From Mycolicibacterium hippocampi (lineage in GTDB: Bacteria > Actinomycetota > Actinomycetes > Mycobacteriales > Mycobacteriaceae): DNA of 64,000 nt. Below the pieces are notes generated by a model. That model saw only the letters and a program-made list of their open reading frames with translations, ran no database searches and had not been told where the DNA came from. The position numbers were made by a program, and so were the translations under genes. Of this stretch, positions 1 through 8,775 are shown in pieces; within the stretch, counting starts at the first letter, position 1; each line of letters begins with the position of its first letter. The DNA lies in assembly GCF_010723735.1 (NCBI RefSeq), contig NZ_BLLB01000002.1, forward strand, positions 992,001 to 1,056,000, read 5' to 3'.

Positions 1-1
1 G

Positions 2-1078
2 ACATTCGACGTGCTCGTCACCGCGACCGGCGTGCTGCGGGTGCCACGCTGTCCGGACATTCCCGGGGAAGCCGATTTTGCCGGGCCGGTGTTTCACTCC
101 TCCAGATGGGACCACTCGGTTTCATTGGCCGACAAGCGGATCGGGCTCATCGGGACGGGCTCAACAGGCATACAGATCATTGCCGCACTCGGCGGCAAGG
201 TCGATCGGTTGACGACCTTCCAGCGCACTGCGCAGTGGGTCTTTCCGCTGCCCAATCCGCGTTATTCACCGGTGATCCGCGCAGCTCTGACGCGTTGGCC
301 GGTCCTCAACCGCCTGAGCTATCGGTTCTGGGGCTTGGTGGTCCGGCACCTGTTCGGTCGCGCGCCGATCCGTCCTGGAGTTCACCGCCGCCTGGTCCAG
401 ACGTTATGTCGATGGAACCTGCGCCTTTCGGTGCGCGACCCACAGTTGCGCGCGAGACTCACCCCGAATTACCAGCCGATGTGCAAACGACAAATCATCG
501 CGTGGGGCTTCTACCGTGCTGTCCAGCAACCCGGTGTAGAGGTGGTGTCCGAGGCAATCGACCACATCGAGCCTCTCGGCGTCGTCACTGCCGACGGTGT
601 GTTGCACGAACTTGACGTGCTGGTCTATGCCACGGGCTTCGACGCCCGGGCCTACGTGCGTCCGCTGACGGTGATTGGCGAGCATGCGGTCACCCTGGAC
701 GAGGCGTGGGCAGATGGTCCCACGGCGTACCGGTCCGTGGCGGTTCCCGGATTCCCGAACTTGTTCATGCTGATGGGCCCGCATTCGCCGATCGGGAACC
801 AGTCGCTGGTACCGATAGCCGAGGACCAGGCCGATTATGTGATGTGGTGGATCAACCGGATCCGTGCGGGCAGCATCGTCTCTGCCGCGCCCACAGAGCT
901 GGCCACCAAGGAGTACAACGACAGCATGAAATCAGCAATGCCGCAGACGATCTGGGTGACCGGTTGCAACAGTTGGTACCTCGGCAAAGACGGGCTTCCG
1001 GAATTGTTCCCGTGGACACCCGAGCGCCACAGCGAACTATTGCGTACCCCTGAGCTGGCAGATTTCGACGTCCGATGA
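2..1078 (+). CDS. Baeyer-Villiger/flavin-containing monooxygenase, 5' end outside the window
   Basis: This is the C-terminal part of a class B flavoprotein monooxygenase; the reading frame is open from the first bases, so the FAD-binding N-terminus lies upstream. The type I Baeyer-Villiger fingerprint FxGxxxHxxxW(D) is complete in FAGPVFHSSRWD near the start of the visible protein. It is followed by an NADPH-binding Rossmann motif GTGSTG, and later YATGFDA, the usual second dinucleotide-domain signature. Such enzymes insert oxygen next to a ketone or oxidise heteroatoms using NADPH and O2. The neighbours (flavin oxidoreductase, acyl-CoA dehydrogenase, esterase, CYP153 genes) suggest ketone or lipid catabolism, an inference. 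The exact substrate cannot be read from the sequence. Confidence 0.85.
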   Translation, partial: TFDVLVTATGVLRVPRCPDIPGEADFAGPVFHSSRWDHSVSLADKRIGLIGTGSTGIQIIAALGGKVDRLTTFQRTAQWVFPLPNPRYSPVIRAALTRWPVLNRLSYRFWGLVVRHLFGRAPIRPGVHRRLVQTLCRWNLRLSVRDPQLRARLTPNYQPMCKRQIIAWGFYRAVQQPGVEVVSEAIDHIEPLGVVTADGVLHELDVLVYATGFDARAYVRPLTVIGEHAVTLDEAWADGPTAYRSVAVPGFPNLFMLMGPHSPIGNQSLVPIAEDQADYVMWWINRIRAGSIVSAAPTELATKEYNDSMKSAMPQTIWVTGCNSWYLGKDGLPELFPWTPERHSELLRTPELADFDVR

Positions 1079-1200
1079 GGTCCGCGTTCGCACGTGGAGA
1101 TCGCCAAGGACCGCATGACATTTCGGCGGACGACTCGCCGCTTCGCAGTGGGCGGCCGGCGAATCGCGTAGGGCGCCGTGCCGATCGCAGGAGAACCGAC

Positions 1201-1230
1201 ATGGCGAGCGCCTCATGCATTCGCCGGTGA
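1201..1230 (+). other. possible nine-codon leader ORF before the flavin oxidoreductase
   Basis: An AGGAG at 1189-1193 stands seven bases before an ATG at 1201, the best start signal in this gap. The frame gives MASASCIRR and stops at 1228-1230. That stop overlaps a GTG at 1227 that is in frame with the downstream gene, as in translational coupling. It may be a leader peptide, or the real gene start separated from its body by an indel. Confidence 0.25.
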
Positions 1231-2147
1231 ACGTGAAAGACGCCGGGTTCGGCGTGATGCTGCCCAGTTTCGATCCCTTCCGGCTTGGCGCTCCGCCGCT
1301 ATTGGCCGCCGCCCGCCTCGCTGAAGACCTCGGGTTCGACTCAGGTTGGGTCGGCGATCATCTGAGCTTCCACCCGCCGGTGCTGGAACCGTGCGGGGCA
1401 CTCGCGGCCGTCGCTGCCGTCACTCGACGGCTGGTGCTGGGCACCGGTGTGCTGCTCCTACCGATGCGCAATCCGGTATGGACAGCCAAGCAGCTCGGGA
1501 CGGTCGCGGCGCTCGCGCCCGAACGCCTGATCGTGGGCGTCGGCGCAGGTGGGGAGAACCCAGCGGAGTTCGAGGCCGCCGGGTATCCCGTCGCGCAGCG
1601 TGGTCGCAGGCTCGACGAGGCCATGGTGGTCCTCGATGCGCTACTGCGCGGAGAAACTGTGGACCACCCGGGTCCATTGCTTCCGGTGCGTTCCCCCAAG
1701 CTGGAGCCGGTGCCATCCTCTCGCCCACCGCTGGTGGTCGGCGGCCGATCCACACACGCGGTGCGGCGCGCTGCTCGGCTCGCCCAAGGCTGGCTCGCGG
1801 TGTGGCTGAGTCCCCGTCGAGTGCGTGCGGCGGTGGAGGATCTGCGGGCGCATGCCGAGGAGTTCCGCAGGCCGGTGTGCACGACGGTGATGTTGTCGTT
1901 CGTGCACGTCACCGATGACGTGGAAGCGGGTCGTGCCGAGCTTCAACGATTCGTCGCAGGTCAGTACGGCATGCCCGTCGAAGCAATCGAGAAGTGGTGT
2001 GTGATCGGAAGCGAAACCCGAGTGGCAGACATGCTCGCGGAGTTCCGTGACGCCGGCGCCGCGTCATTCGTGATGCTGCCGACCTCTGCGAACGTCCTGG
2101 CGCAGCACGAGCGCCTCGCCGCGGTTCGCGAGAAGTTCGCGATGTAG
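1215..2147 (+). CDS. LLM-class (luciferase-like) flavin-dependent oxidoreductase
   Basis: A 310-residue protein of the bacterial luciferase-like monooxygenase fold, most like the F420-dependent branch common in mycobacteria. The early segment GFGVMLPSFDPF, the strand GFDSGWVGDHL and the loop GVGAGGENPAEFEAAG are typical of the TIM-barrel cofactor site. The length fits the family. The start is uncertain: ATG 1215 has no ribosome site at a usable distance, while GTG 1227 overlaps the stop of the short ORF that does have one, so a 306-residue product is likely. It is the only gene between the monooxygenase and the convergent acyl-CoA dehydrogenase, so it may be cotranscribed with the former. The substrate is not predictable. 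Confidence 0.82.
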   Translation: MHSPVNVKDAGFGVMLPSFDPFRLGAPPLLAAARLAEDLGFDSGWVGDHLSFHPPVLEPCGALAAVAAVTRRLVLGTGVLLLPMRNPVWTAKQLGTVAALAPERLIVGVGAGGENPAEFEAAGYPVAQRGRRLDEAMVVLDALLRGETVDHPGPLLPVRSPKLEPVPSSRPPLVVGGRSTHAVRRAARLAQGWLAVWLSPRRVRAAVEDLRAHAEEFRRPVCTTVMLSFVHVTDDVEAGRAELQRFVAGQYGMPVEAIEKWCVIGSETRVADMLAEFRDAGAASFVMLPTSANVLAQHERLAAVREKFAM

Positions 2148-2186
2148 GTCTGACGAGTCGACGCCTCAGGCCGAACTCGCAGGTCG

Positions 2187-3377
2187 CTACGGAGCGAATT
2201 CTCGCCCAAGCAGGTGGCGGGCGACAACCAACTTGGCGACCTGCGCGGTTCCATCGGCGATTTCGAATGCCAACACGTCGCGCAGTCGCTGCCCCTGCAG
2301 ACTGTCGGTTCCCCATCCAGCGTGGCCGAAGGTCAGCAACGCCTGGTGCACGACCTCACCCGCGGTCTTGGGCGCGAACCACTTCGCCATGTTCGCGGCC
2401 ACCGTGTGATCCAAGCCCTGGTCCTTTCGCCACAGCGCCTCGTAACAGATGTGACGCGCCCCGGCCAGCCTGGTGGCCTGCTCGACCAGCGGGAACGCCA
2501 CGCCCTGGTGGCGACCTATCGGACCACCGAAAGCCTGCCGCGTTCGCGCGTACTGCAGTGCGTCGTCGAGGGCCGCCTGGGCGATGCCGACGCACATCAG
2601 GCCGATCACCGCCCGCGAGTAGTCGAAGCCCTGCATCACCGACACGAATCCGGCGCCCTCCTGCCCGATCAGCTCGTCGCGGCCCACCTTCACCCCGTCG
2701 AAATGCAGCGACGCACGTCCGATGGCCCGGCCGCCGTGGTCATCGAGCGCGGTTCGCGCGACCCGTTCGTCGTTGAGGTCGACGTAGAACGCGCTGACCC
2801 CGCGGGCCCCGGGCCCTCTGGTGCGCGCGAAGACCACTCCGGTGTCGGCCGACATCCCCATTGAGATCGACGTCTTCTCACCCAGCAGCCGCCAGCCTGC
2901 CCCGTCGGGTTGTGCGCGCAGCGACAGGTTGGCCGCGTCGGACCCGTGCTCTGGCTCGGTGAGCACCAGCGCCGACAGAGCAGTGCCATCTGCGAGCGGG
3001 GGTAACCACCGCGCCAGTTGCTCCTCGCTGGCATTGCCGACCAGGATGTCGGCGTTGAGAGCAGCGATCAGCAGGATGTAACAGGCGTTGATGTCAGCCC
3101 GCGAGATCTCCTCGGCTGCTATGCCGGTGGTGACGGCGTCGGCCCCCTGGCCACCGAAACGCTCCGGAATGCGCAGGCCGGTCAAGCCCATCGCCGCCAT
3201 CTGGCGAGGTAGCTCCGGGCGCATCCGCGCGGCCCGGTCGTCGGCCTGGTAGTGCGGAGCGAGCACCCGCTCAGCGAAGGTGGCGACCTCACGCCGGAAG
3301 GCCTCTTGGTCTTCGTCGAAGGCATAGTGCACGTGCGGCTCCCTGGATGCGCTGCTCGGGCGACGGAACGATGTCAT
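2187..3377 (-). CDS. acyl-CoA dehydrogenase
   Basis: A 396-residue flavoprotein of the acyl-CoA dehydrogenase family, which introduces an alpha-beta double bond into acyl-CoA and passes electrons to ETF. The N-terminal helical domain (FDEDQEAFRREV), the middle-domain motif VLTEPEHGSDAANL that contacts FAD and substrate, and the C-terminal helical domain with GPIGRHQGV and LTFGHAGWG are all present. Length is normal. ATG 3377 was chosen; a TTG precedes it directly. It converges with the flavin oxidoreductase at its 3' end, and the esterase gene lies upstream on the same strand, about 70 bases away. The chain length it prefers cannot be inferred. Confidence 0.9.
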   Translation of the reverse strand: MTSFRRPSSASREPHVHYAFDEDQEAFRREVATFAERVLAPHYQADDRAARMRPELPRQMAAMGLTGLRIPERFGGQGADAVTTGIAAEEISRADINACYILLIAALNADILVGNASEEQLARWLPPLADGTALSALVLTEPEHGSDAANLSLRAQPDGAGWRLLGEKTSISMGMSADTGVVFARTRGPGARGVSAFYVDLNDERVARTALDDHGGRAIGRASLHFDGVKVGRDELIGQEGAGFVSVMQGFDYSRAVIGLMCVGIAQAALDDALQYARTRQAFGGPIGRHQGVAFPLVEQATRLAGARHICYEALWRKDQGLDHTVAANMAKWFAPKTAGEVVHQALLTFGHAGWGTDSLQGQRLRDVLAFEIADGTAQVAKLVVARHLLGREFAP

Positions 3378-3447
3378 CAAGTTAGCCCTGCGGACGACGT
3401 TTCAAAGGCTAATCCCCGAGAGGGAGAGATCTCGTGGACACCGCTCG

Positions 3448-4956
3448 TCAGCGTGCGAGGACTTGAAAGCCTTCCCATGCTTGCCGGCGGTCGGCATGGG
3501 GATCGTGCTCCATCCGCGAAGCGCGATCGAAGACCAGCACCGGACGGGCGTCGCTGGTGTAGCGCGGCCAGCCGTCTCCAGGGACTCCGGTGCGGGCGAA
3601 AGCAACCCAGCGCCCTTGCATGTCGTCGCTCACGCGCATGGCCGAGCGGCGATCGGCTCCGGCGCTGAGAAGCCGACCGAGGGGCGTGCGGTAAGCGTCG
3701 AACACCGCAAGAAGCTCGGTCGCATGGGTGGCACCCAGCCCGGCCCATTGCAGAGTTCGCGGGGCGAAGTCATAGCGGTACAGATATGTGGGGGCGTGCC
3801 GACTGTGAGAGTCCGCGAGCTGCCACAGTGTCGATCCGAATGTGAAGTCGGCCCCCAGCCGGATACAGGCATCTGGGGCTGGATACTCGGGGTAGGCAGC
3901 GGTAATACGCTCGCGATAGGTGGGTTCCGCCCCCGCCAGTAACGCTTCGATCTTCGCTTCGTTCAGCGGAAGGAGTTTGAGGAAGCGAGTGAACAACCGG
4001 CCCTCGTCGGCGTTCGTACCGACGATCAGCGGCACACGGTACGCCTTGCCTTCGCGCATCGCTTGAATGGGCTCGAGCGGTAGATAGTCGGTTCCGAAGG
4101 TGCATCCCACCGGGTAACCGCCGGCAAGGTCCGATGCGCTGGTGGTGAGCAGGCGATCGAATGCCTTCACCAGTTGAGCCGGACGCGCCGCCAGCAGTTG
4201 GCGGGCGGGCTCCCGCTCCTCAGCGCCGAGAATGGATGCGAACTTGACGGCGAACTCCGCGGCCAACTCCTTGGAGCGGGATAGCGCGCCGGCCGGACTT
4301 TGTGAGATCGCCCGGGCGAAAAGGCCTTTAGCCGCTGGCACAGCCAACAATGTGGTAACGGCATGCGCGCCCGCGCTCTCTCCGAATATCGTCACGTCAT
4401 CGGGATCGCCGCCGAATGCCGCGATGTTTTCGCGTACCCAGCTGAGCGCCGCCACCAGGTCACGCAAGTAGAGGTTGTCGTCAATACGGATGTCTGCCGT
4501 GGACAGCGACGACAGGTCGACCGCCCCCAGCGCGCCGAGGCGGTAGTTCGCCGATACATACACGCAACCGGTGCGGGCAAGCGACGCACCATCATAGATC
4601 GGTGTCGCGGAACTACCGAGGAAGTACGCCCCGCCGTGAATGAAGAACATCACGGGCAGAGGTCGGTCCGAGCCGCCCTCGGGGGCAACGACGTTGAGGG
4701 TGAGGCAGTCCTCGCTCATTGGCTGGAACTTGCCGGGACCGACGATGGTGTACCGGCGGGGCTGCGGAGCGCAGTAGCGGAATCGGTGACATTGTCGAAC
4801 GCCATCCCACGGCTCGACCGGCTGGGGAGCCTTGAACCGCAAGGCGCCGACCGGTGGCTTGGCGTAAGGAATGGAACGCCAGCGATTGACGCCGTCCCGC
4901 GTGAATCCTTCGATGGCGCCCGAGGCGATTTCCGTGCGGACTGTCTTCGCTGGCAT
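3448..4956 (-). CDS. carboxylesterase type B family hydrolase
   Basis: A 502-residue alpha/beta hydrolase of the carboxylesterase/lipase type B family, hydrolysing carboxylic esters. Family signatures are visible in order: the N-terminal GVNRWRSIPYAKPPVG, the EDCLTLNV motif, the oxyanion region FFIHGGAYFLGS and the nucleophile elbow FGESAGAHA. The length is usual. Start at ATG 4956 is preferred over an in-frame ATG at 4980, because a -10-like TATTGT (4968-4963) ends seven bases before it, as in leaderless mycobacterial mRNAs. No signal peptide is evident, so it is probably cytosolic. The acyl-CoA dehydrogenase follows downstream on the same strand. Confidence 0.88.
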   Translation of the reverse strand: MPAKTVRTEIASGAIEGFTRDGVNRWRSIPYAKPPVGALRFKAPQPVEPWDGVRQCHRFRYCAPQPRRYTIVGPGKFQPMSEDCLTLNVVAPEGGSDRPLPVMFFIHGGAYFLGSSATPIYDGASLARTGCVYVSANYRLGALGAVDLSSLSTADIRIDDNLYLRDLVAALSWVRENIAAFGGDPDDVTIFGESAGAHAVTTLLAVPAAKGLFARAISQSPAGALSRSKELAAEFAVKFASILGAEEREPARQLLAARPAQLVKAFDRLLTTSASDLAGGYPVGCTFGTDYLPLEPIQAMREGKAYRVPLIVGTNADEGRLFTRFLKLLPLNEAKIEALLAGAEPTYRERITAAYPEYPAPDACIRLGADFTFGSTLWQLADSHSRHAPTYLYRYDFAPRTLQWAGLGATHATELLAVFDAYRTPLGRLLSAGADRRSAMRVSDDMQGRWVAFARTGVPGDGWPRYTSDARPVLVFDRASRMEHDPHADRRQAWEGFQVLAR

Positions 4957-5196
4957 TTCTCGACAATAGCGAATGAGCATTCACAATAGCGTCCGGGCGT
5001 GATTTAGAGACGTGTCGTGTCCGACAGAGCGGACCCCGCGGCCGGGTCTGGCCCATCGACGACTCCTCGGGGTGGTTCAGCACCGCGCCTGCGGTCATCG
5101 GCTAGCGGAGGAATTTGACCTGTCTCCCGTTGGCCCGTGCCGGGAAGTGTCTACGCAGGTCCTGCTACACCCACAGTTGCCACCGGTGCGCACGGT

Positions 5197-5862
5197 TCAG
5201 TGGTCGAGTAGTCCGTAGCGCCCGGCCAGCGCGGCGGCCTCGATCCGGTTCCGGGCACCGATCTTCTGAATCAAGCTTGCGACCATTCTCTTGGTGGTTC
5301 GCTCGCTAACGTGCATTCGAGCAGCGATTGCGTTGATCTCCAGCCCCTGCGCCAATAGGCTCCAGAGCTTGATGAGGTGCTCGCCGAGATTATCTAGTAT
5401 TTCGTCATCTGGACTGTGGTTGCTGACGAGAAGCCGGTCCAGCAGCTCGGGGTTTACGACCTTCATGCCGGTGGCGATGACCAAGAGCGGCGCCACCAGT
5501 GCGTCTGCGTCGGAGGTCTTCTGCAGGAATCCGTCTGCTCCCGCTCGCAGAGCTCGCTCAGCCAGCGACAGGTCGTCGGTGCCAGACAACGCCAATATAC
5601 CCGTCGACGGGTAAGCGCCACGTAGTGCTGTGATGGCGTGCACCCCGCCGCGTGGTGGCAGGGTCAGGTCGATTGTGGCGATGTCTGCGCGGTGTTTGCC
5701 GACTAACGGGACGGCGTCCTCGCTGCTGCTGCCTATTGCTGCGACGTGGAACAGACTGTCGGCCCTGGAGGTCAAAAGCAATTGCAAACCCTGTGCAAAA
5801 AGGGCGTGGTCGTCCACGATGACTACGACGAAAGGCGCCGGGCGCGAGGTCAATCCCGTCAT
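5197..5862 (-). CDS. LuxR/NarL-type response regulator
   Basis: A 221-residue two-component regulator. Residues 12-125 form a receiver domain with the acidic pair D17-D18, the likely phosphoacceptor D65 in TIDLTLP, and the conserved lysine in FLQKTSD. The C-terminal third is a LuxR-type helix-turn-helix (GLEINAIAARMHVSERTTKRMV). An AAAGG stands six bases before ATG 5862. It is divergent from a histidine kinase gene that starts 75 bases away, so the two probably share a control region and act as a pair. The location directly before the first CYP153 operon suggests, without proof, control of that operon. Confidence 0.88.
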   Translation of the reverse strand: MTGLTSRPAPFVVVIVDDHALFAQGLQLLLTSRADSLFHVAAIGSSSEDAVPLVGKHRADIATIDLTLPPRGGVHAITALRGAYPSTGILALSGTDDLSLAERALRAGADGFLQKTSDADALVAPLLVIATGMKVVNPELLDRLLVSNHSPDDEILDNLGEHLIKLWSLLAQGLEINAIAARMHVSERTTKRMVASLIQKIGARNRIEAAALAGRYGLLDH

Positions 5863-5936
5863 ATCTACCTTTCCGCGGAAGCTGTGGATACCACGTGCTA
5901 GAACGCTGTGTCGAGGCCGGAGGATTGGGTAACGAA

Positions 5937-7223
5937 ATGAACAACAATCTCACCACGATCGGTGGCGGCGCGGTTCAGTGGCGCGAACCCGAACGGGCCA
6001 TCGCCGTATTAAGAGTTCTGGTGGTCGTCAGTCTTGCCTTGCTGGTTGCCTTTGGTACGCCCGTCAACCGGACGTATTTGACGTTCGGTTGTATTCTCAT
6101 CGGGTTGGCCGGGGTGTACGCGATTTATGTACTCCGCGCAAATCTTCGTGGTCGTCCGCTGTCACAGGGCTGGATGACGGCCGTCGACGTAGCACTCACG
6201 GTGTTGCTCACGGCGGCGACCGGGGGGGCGTCCAGCATGGTTGTTGCGTTGATTCCGTTAGCGGTGGTGGCCAGTGCCGTTCGGCAGGGTTTAAAGTCCG
6301 CGATGCTCGCGGCTCTTGGCACGGGCGCGCTGTTTGCTGCGGTAACGCTGGCCGTGAGCCGTCCAGAGATTTCTCTGCATCACCGGATCGAGGTCGCCCT
6401 GTGGTGGTGCTGCTATTTCGTTGCCTTTGCCGTGCTCACCGGATCTCTGCGACGCGTGCTCGACCGTGAGCACGAGCGCACCGTGCGCGCCAAGGCCGAG
6501 GTGATGGCAGAGCATGCCGAGGCTGCCGAGGAAAGGGATCTGCGGGCACGCCTACTCGAGGTGCAGCGGCTGCGTGAAGAAGGTCTGCGGGTGCTGCTGC
6601 ATGAGTTTCGTACTCCTGTGTCGTCCCTGGCGGCGCTGGCACGATCACTGACTGTGCCCGGCCGATTGGACGCCGAGCGCAGGGACGAGGCGATCAACTT
6701 GGTGGCGGCGCACGCTCGCCACCTAACGGACATGCTCGACGGCCTCGCTGACCTCGCTATTGAGACAGGGAATCCGCGGGGAATCCCGAGAATCCGCCGG
6801 ACCTTCGTGCAGGACCTGGCGCAAGCATCATTGACCTCAGCGGGTATACCCGCTGAGCACAGCACAGTCTCCCTCGAGCCGTCGGGTGCGCTGATCTACT
6901 GCGACGAGCACCGCGTGCGCCGAATCATGACGAACTTGCTCGAAAACGCCCACCGTCACGGGAGCAGCCGTGTGGTCGATCTTCGCATTGTCTGCACTCG
7001 GTCCTCGCTGACGCTGGAAGTGGGCGATCGCGGCCCTGGACTGCTGACCGCCAAGCACACGTCGGCAATCCTTGGGCGCGCCAGCTCCGACGAGCGCGCC
7101 CCGGTTGAGGGCTTGGGGCTGTGGATCGTAGAGCAGCTAGTGAGTGCGCTGGGCGGCACATTTTCGCTTGAGCCTCGTGAGGGGGGCGGCCTGCTAGCCC
7201 GGGTGGTAATTCCTCTCAGCTGA
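5937..7223 (+). CDS. membrane sensor histidine kinase
   Basis: A 428-residue sensor kinase. The first about 170 residues hold roughly six hydrophobic segments with little extracytoplasmic sequence, pointing to sensing in or at the membrane. A charged coiled-coil-like linker follows (many E, R, A), then the dimerisation/phosphoacceptor box LLHEFRTPVSSL with H222, the N box NLLENAHRHG, and nucleotide motifs DRGPGL and GLGLWIV. ATG 5937 is preferred; GGAGG at 5919-5923 is rather far, so the start is not certain. The H box is of the HisKA (EnvZ-like) type, whereas its divergent partner is a LuxR-type regulator, which usually pairs with HisKA_3 kinases. A 22-bp perfect palindrome lies inside the gene. 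Confidence 0.85.
   Translation: MNNNLTTIGGGAVQWREPERAIAVLRVLVVVSLALLVAFGTPVNRTYLTFGCILIGLAGVYAIYVLRANLRGRPLSQGWMTAVDVALTVLLTAATGGASSMVVALIPLAVVASAVRQGLKSAMLAALGTGALFAAVTLAVSRPEISLHHRIEVALWWCCYFVAFAVLTGSLRRVLDREHERTVRAKAEVMAEHAEAAEERDLRARLLEVQRLREEGLRVLLHEFRTPVSSLAALARSLTVPGRLDAERRDEAINLVAAHARHLTDMLDGLADLAIETGNPRGIPRIRRTFVQDLAQASLTSAGIPAEHSTVSLEPSGALIYCDEHRVRRIMTNLLENAHRHGSSRVVDLRIVCTRSSLTLEVGDRGPGLLTAKHTSAILGRASSDERAPVEGLGLWIVEQLVSALGGTFSLEPREGGGLLARVVIPLS
6836..6857. repeat. perfect 22-bp palindrome inside the kinase gene
   Basis: The half CTCAGCGGGTA is followed immediately by its exact reverse complement, with no spacer. Flanking bases do not extend it. It lies within the coding region between the H box and the N box. 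Confidence 0.8.
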
Positions 7224-7278
7224 TTCTGCGATGGTTTTTCATTGGCTGCGGTGCGACGGTATGCGCACGAGACGCGGT

Positions 7279-7294
7279 TGGCCCGCATGGGCCA
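7279..7294. promoter_or_regulatory. inverted repeat upstream of the first CYP153 operon
   Basis: TGGCCC-GCAT-GGGCCA is a perfect six-base inverted repeat in the 258-bp gap between the kinase and the P450 gene. It could be an operator for the adjacent regulator or a weak stem. No T-run follows, so a terminator is unlikely. Otherwise the gap shows no gene. Confidence 0.3.
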
Positions 7295-7481
7295 GAGTTG
7301 GCACGGATGCCCCGCGCAGTGAACCGGGTCACTTGTGCAGGCTAGATGCAGCACAGAACACAAATGTGGGCAACGCGAACGATGAAAAATCCCACGTACC
7401 CAAACGGTGGAACGCCGGTGAGACCCGCCACAGCGTTCGTCGCCTCTGTGTGGGCCGGGTCATCGACATTGAGGAGCAACA

Positions 7482-8747
7482 GTGAACAAGACTTCTGTGG
7501 CCGTTAGCGGACCCGATTCGGAAGCCGCTCATGCGGTCGCTCTGGAGGACATCGATGTCAGCGATCCGGAACTGTACCGAAATTACACGTGGCAACCGTA
7601 TTTCAAGCGTCTACGGGAAGAGGATCCGGTCCACTTCTGCAAGGACAGCATGTTCGGCCCATATTGGTCCATTACCAAGTTCGCGGACATCATGCAGGTA
7701 GATACCTCACCCGAGATCTTTTCCTCCGAGGCGAAGTTCGGCGGCATCACCATCATGGACGACAACGCGGCGGCCAGCCTGCCGATGTTCATCGCGATGG
7801 ACCCACCCAAACACGATGCGCAGCGCCTGGCGGTCAGTCCGATCGTGGCACCGGAGAACCTCGCCAAGATGGAGCTAGTCATCCGTGAGCGCACCGCGAG
7901 TTTGCTTGACGGTTTGCCTCTCAACGAGACCTTCGACTGGGTCCAGAATGTCTCGATCAACTTGACCACACAAATGTTGGCGACCTTGTTCGACTTTCCC
8001 TGGGAGGACCGCGCCAAGTTGACACGTTGGTCGGATGTGACGACGGCCATTCCCGGTGCCGGCTTGATCGAGTCCGAGGAACAGCGGATGAGCGAATTGC
8101 TCGAGTGCGCCGCTTACATGACAGGGCTGTGGAACGACCGCGTCAACGCCGAACCGCGTAACGACCTCATCTCGATGATGGCGCATTCGCCGGCAACCCG
8201 AAACCAAACACCGGAAGAGTTCCTGGGCAACATCCTGCTGCTGATCGTCGGCGGTAACGACACCACCCGCAATTCGATGACGGGCGGCGTCGTAGCTCTC
8301 AACGAGTTCCCAGATGAGTATCGCAAACTGTGCAGCAACCCTGCCCTGGTCAGTTCCATGGTGCCCGAGATCATCCGTTGGCAGACTCCGCTGTCGCACA
8401 TGCGCCGCACCGCTTTGACCGACACCGAGCTCGGGGGGAAGTCGATCCGCAAGGGCGACAAGGTCGTCATGTGGTATGTGTCGGGTAACCGCGATCCGGA
8501 GGCCATCGAGAATCCGGATGCCTTCATCATCGATCGTGCCCGGCCGCGCCATCACCTGTCATTCGGGTTCGGGATCCACCGCTGTGTCGGCAACCGCCTG
8601 GCCGAGTTGCAGCTGAGAATCGTGTGGGAGGAGCTTCTCAAGCGTTGGCCCAAACCGATGCAGCTCGAGGTCGTTGGAGCCCCCACCCGGGTGACGTCGC
8701 CGTTCATCAAAGGCTACGAGTCCCTGCCCGTGCGCATCAACGTCTGA
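7482..8747 (+). CDS. cytochrome P450, CYP153-type alkane/fatty-acid hydroxylase (module 1)
   Basis: A 421-residue bacterial class I P450. The I-helix oxygen-activation motif GGNDTTRNSM, the ExxR motif in EIIRWQTPL and the haem-binding loop FGFGIHRCVGNRLAE with the haem-ligating Cys368 are all present. The segments FGPYWSITKFADIM, IAMDPPKHDAQR and GGNDTTRNSMTGG are characteristic of the CYP153 family, which hydroxylates the terminal carbon of medium-chain alkanes and related chains. GTG 7482 has GAGGAG five bases upstream. A ferredoxin reductase and a [2Fe-2S] ferredoxin follow on the same strand and would supply electrons from NAD(P)H. The subfamily and chain preference are not determinable here. 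Confidence 0.9.
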   Translation: MNKTSVAVSGPDSEAAHAVALEDIDVSDPELYRNYTWQPYFKRLREEDPVHFCKDSMFGPYWSITKFADIMQVDTSPEIFSSEAKFGGITIMDDNAAASLPMFIAMDPPKHDAQRLAVSPIVAPENLAKMELVIRERTASLLDGLPLNETFDWVQNVSINLTTQMLATLFDFPWEDRAKLTRWSDVTTAIPGAGLIESEEQRMSELLECAAYMTGLWNDRVNAEPRNDLISMMAHSPATRNQTPEEFLGNILLLIVGGNDTTRNSMTGGVVALNEFPDEYRKLCSNPALVSSMVPEIIRWQTPLSHMRRTALTDTELGGKSIRKGDKVVMWYVSGNRDPEAIENPDAFIIDRARPRHHLSFGFGIHRCVGNRLAELQLRIVWEELLKRWPKPMQLEVVGAPTRVTSPFIKGYESLPVRINV

Positions 8748-8775
8748 TGCGGCGAGTTCGAGGAGATGACGCCAA

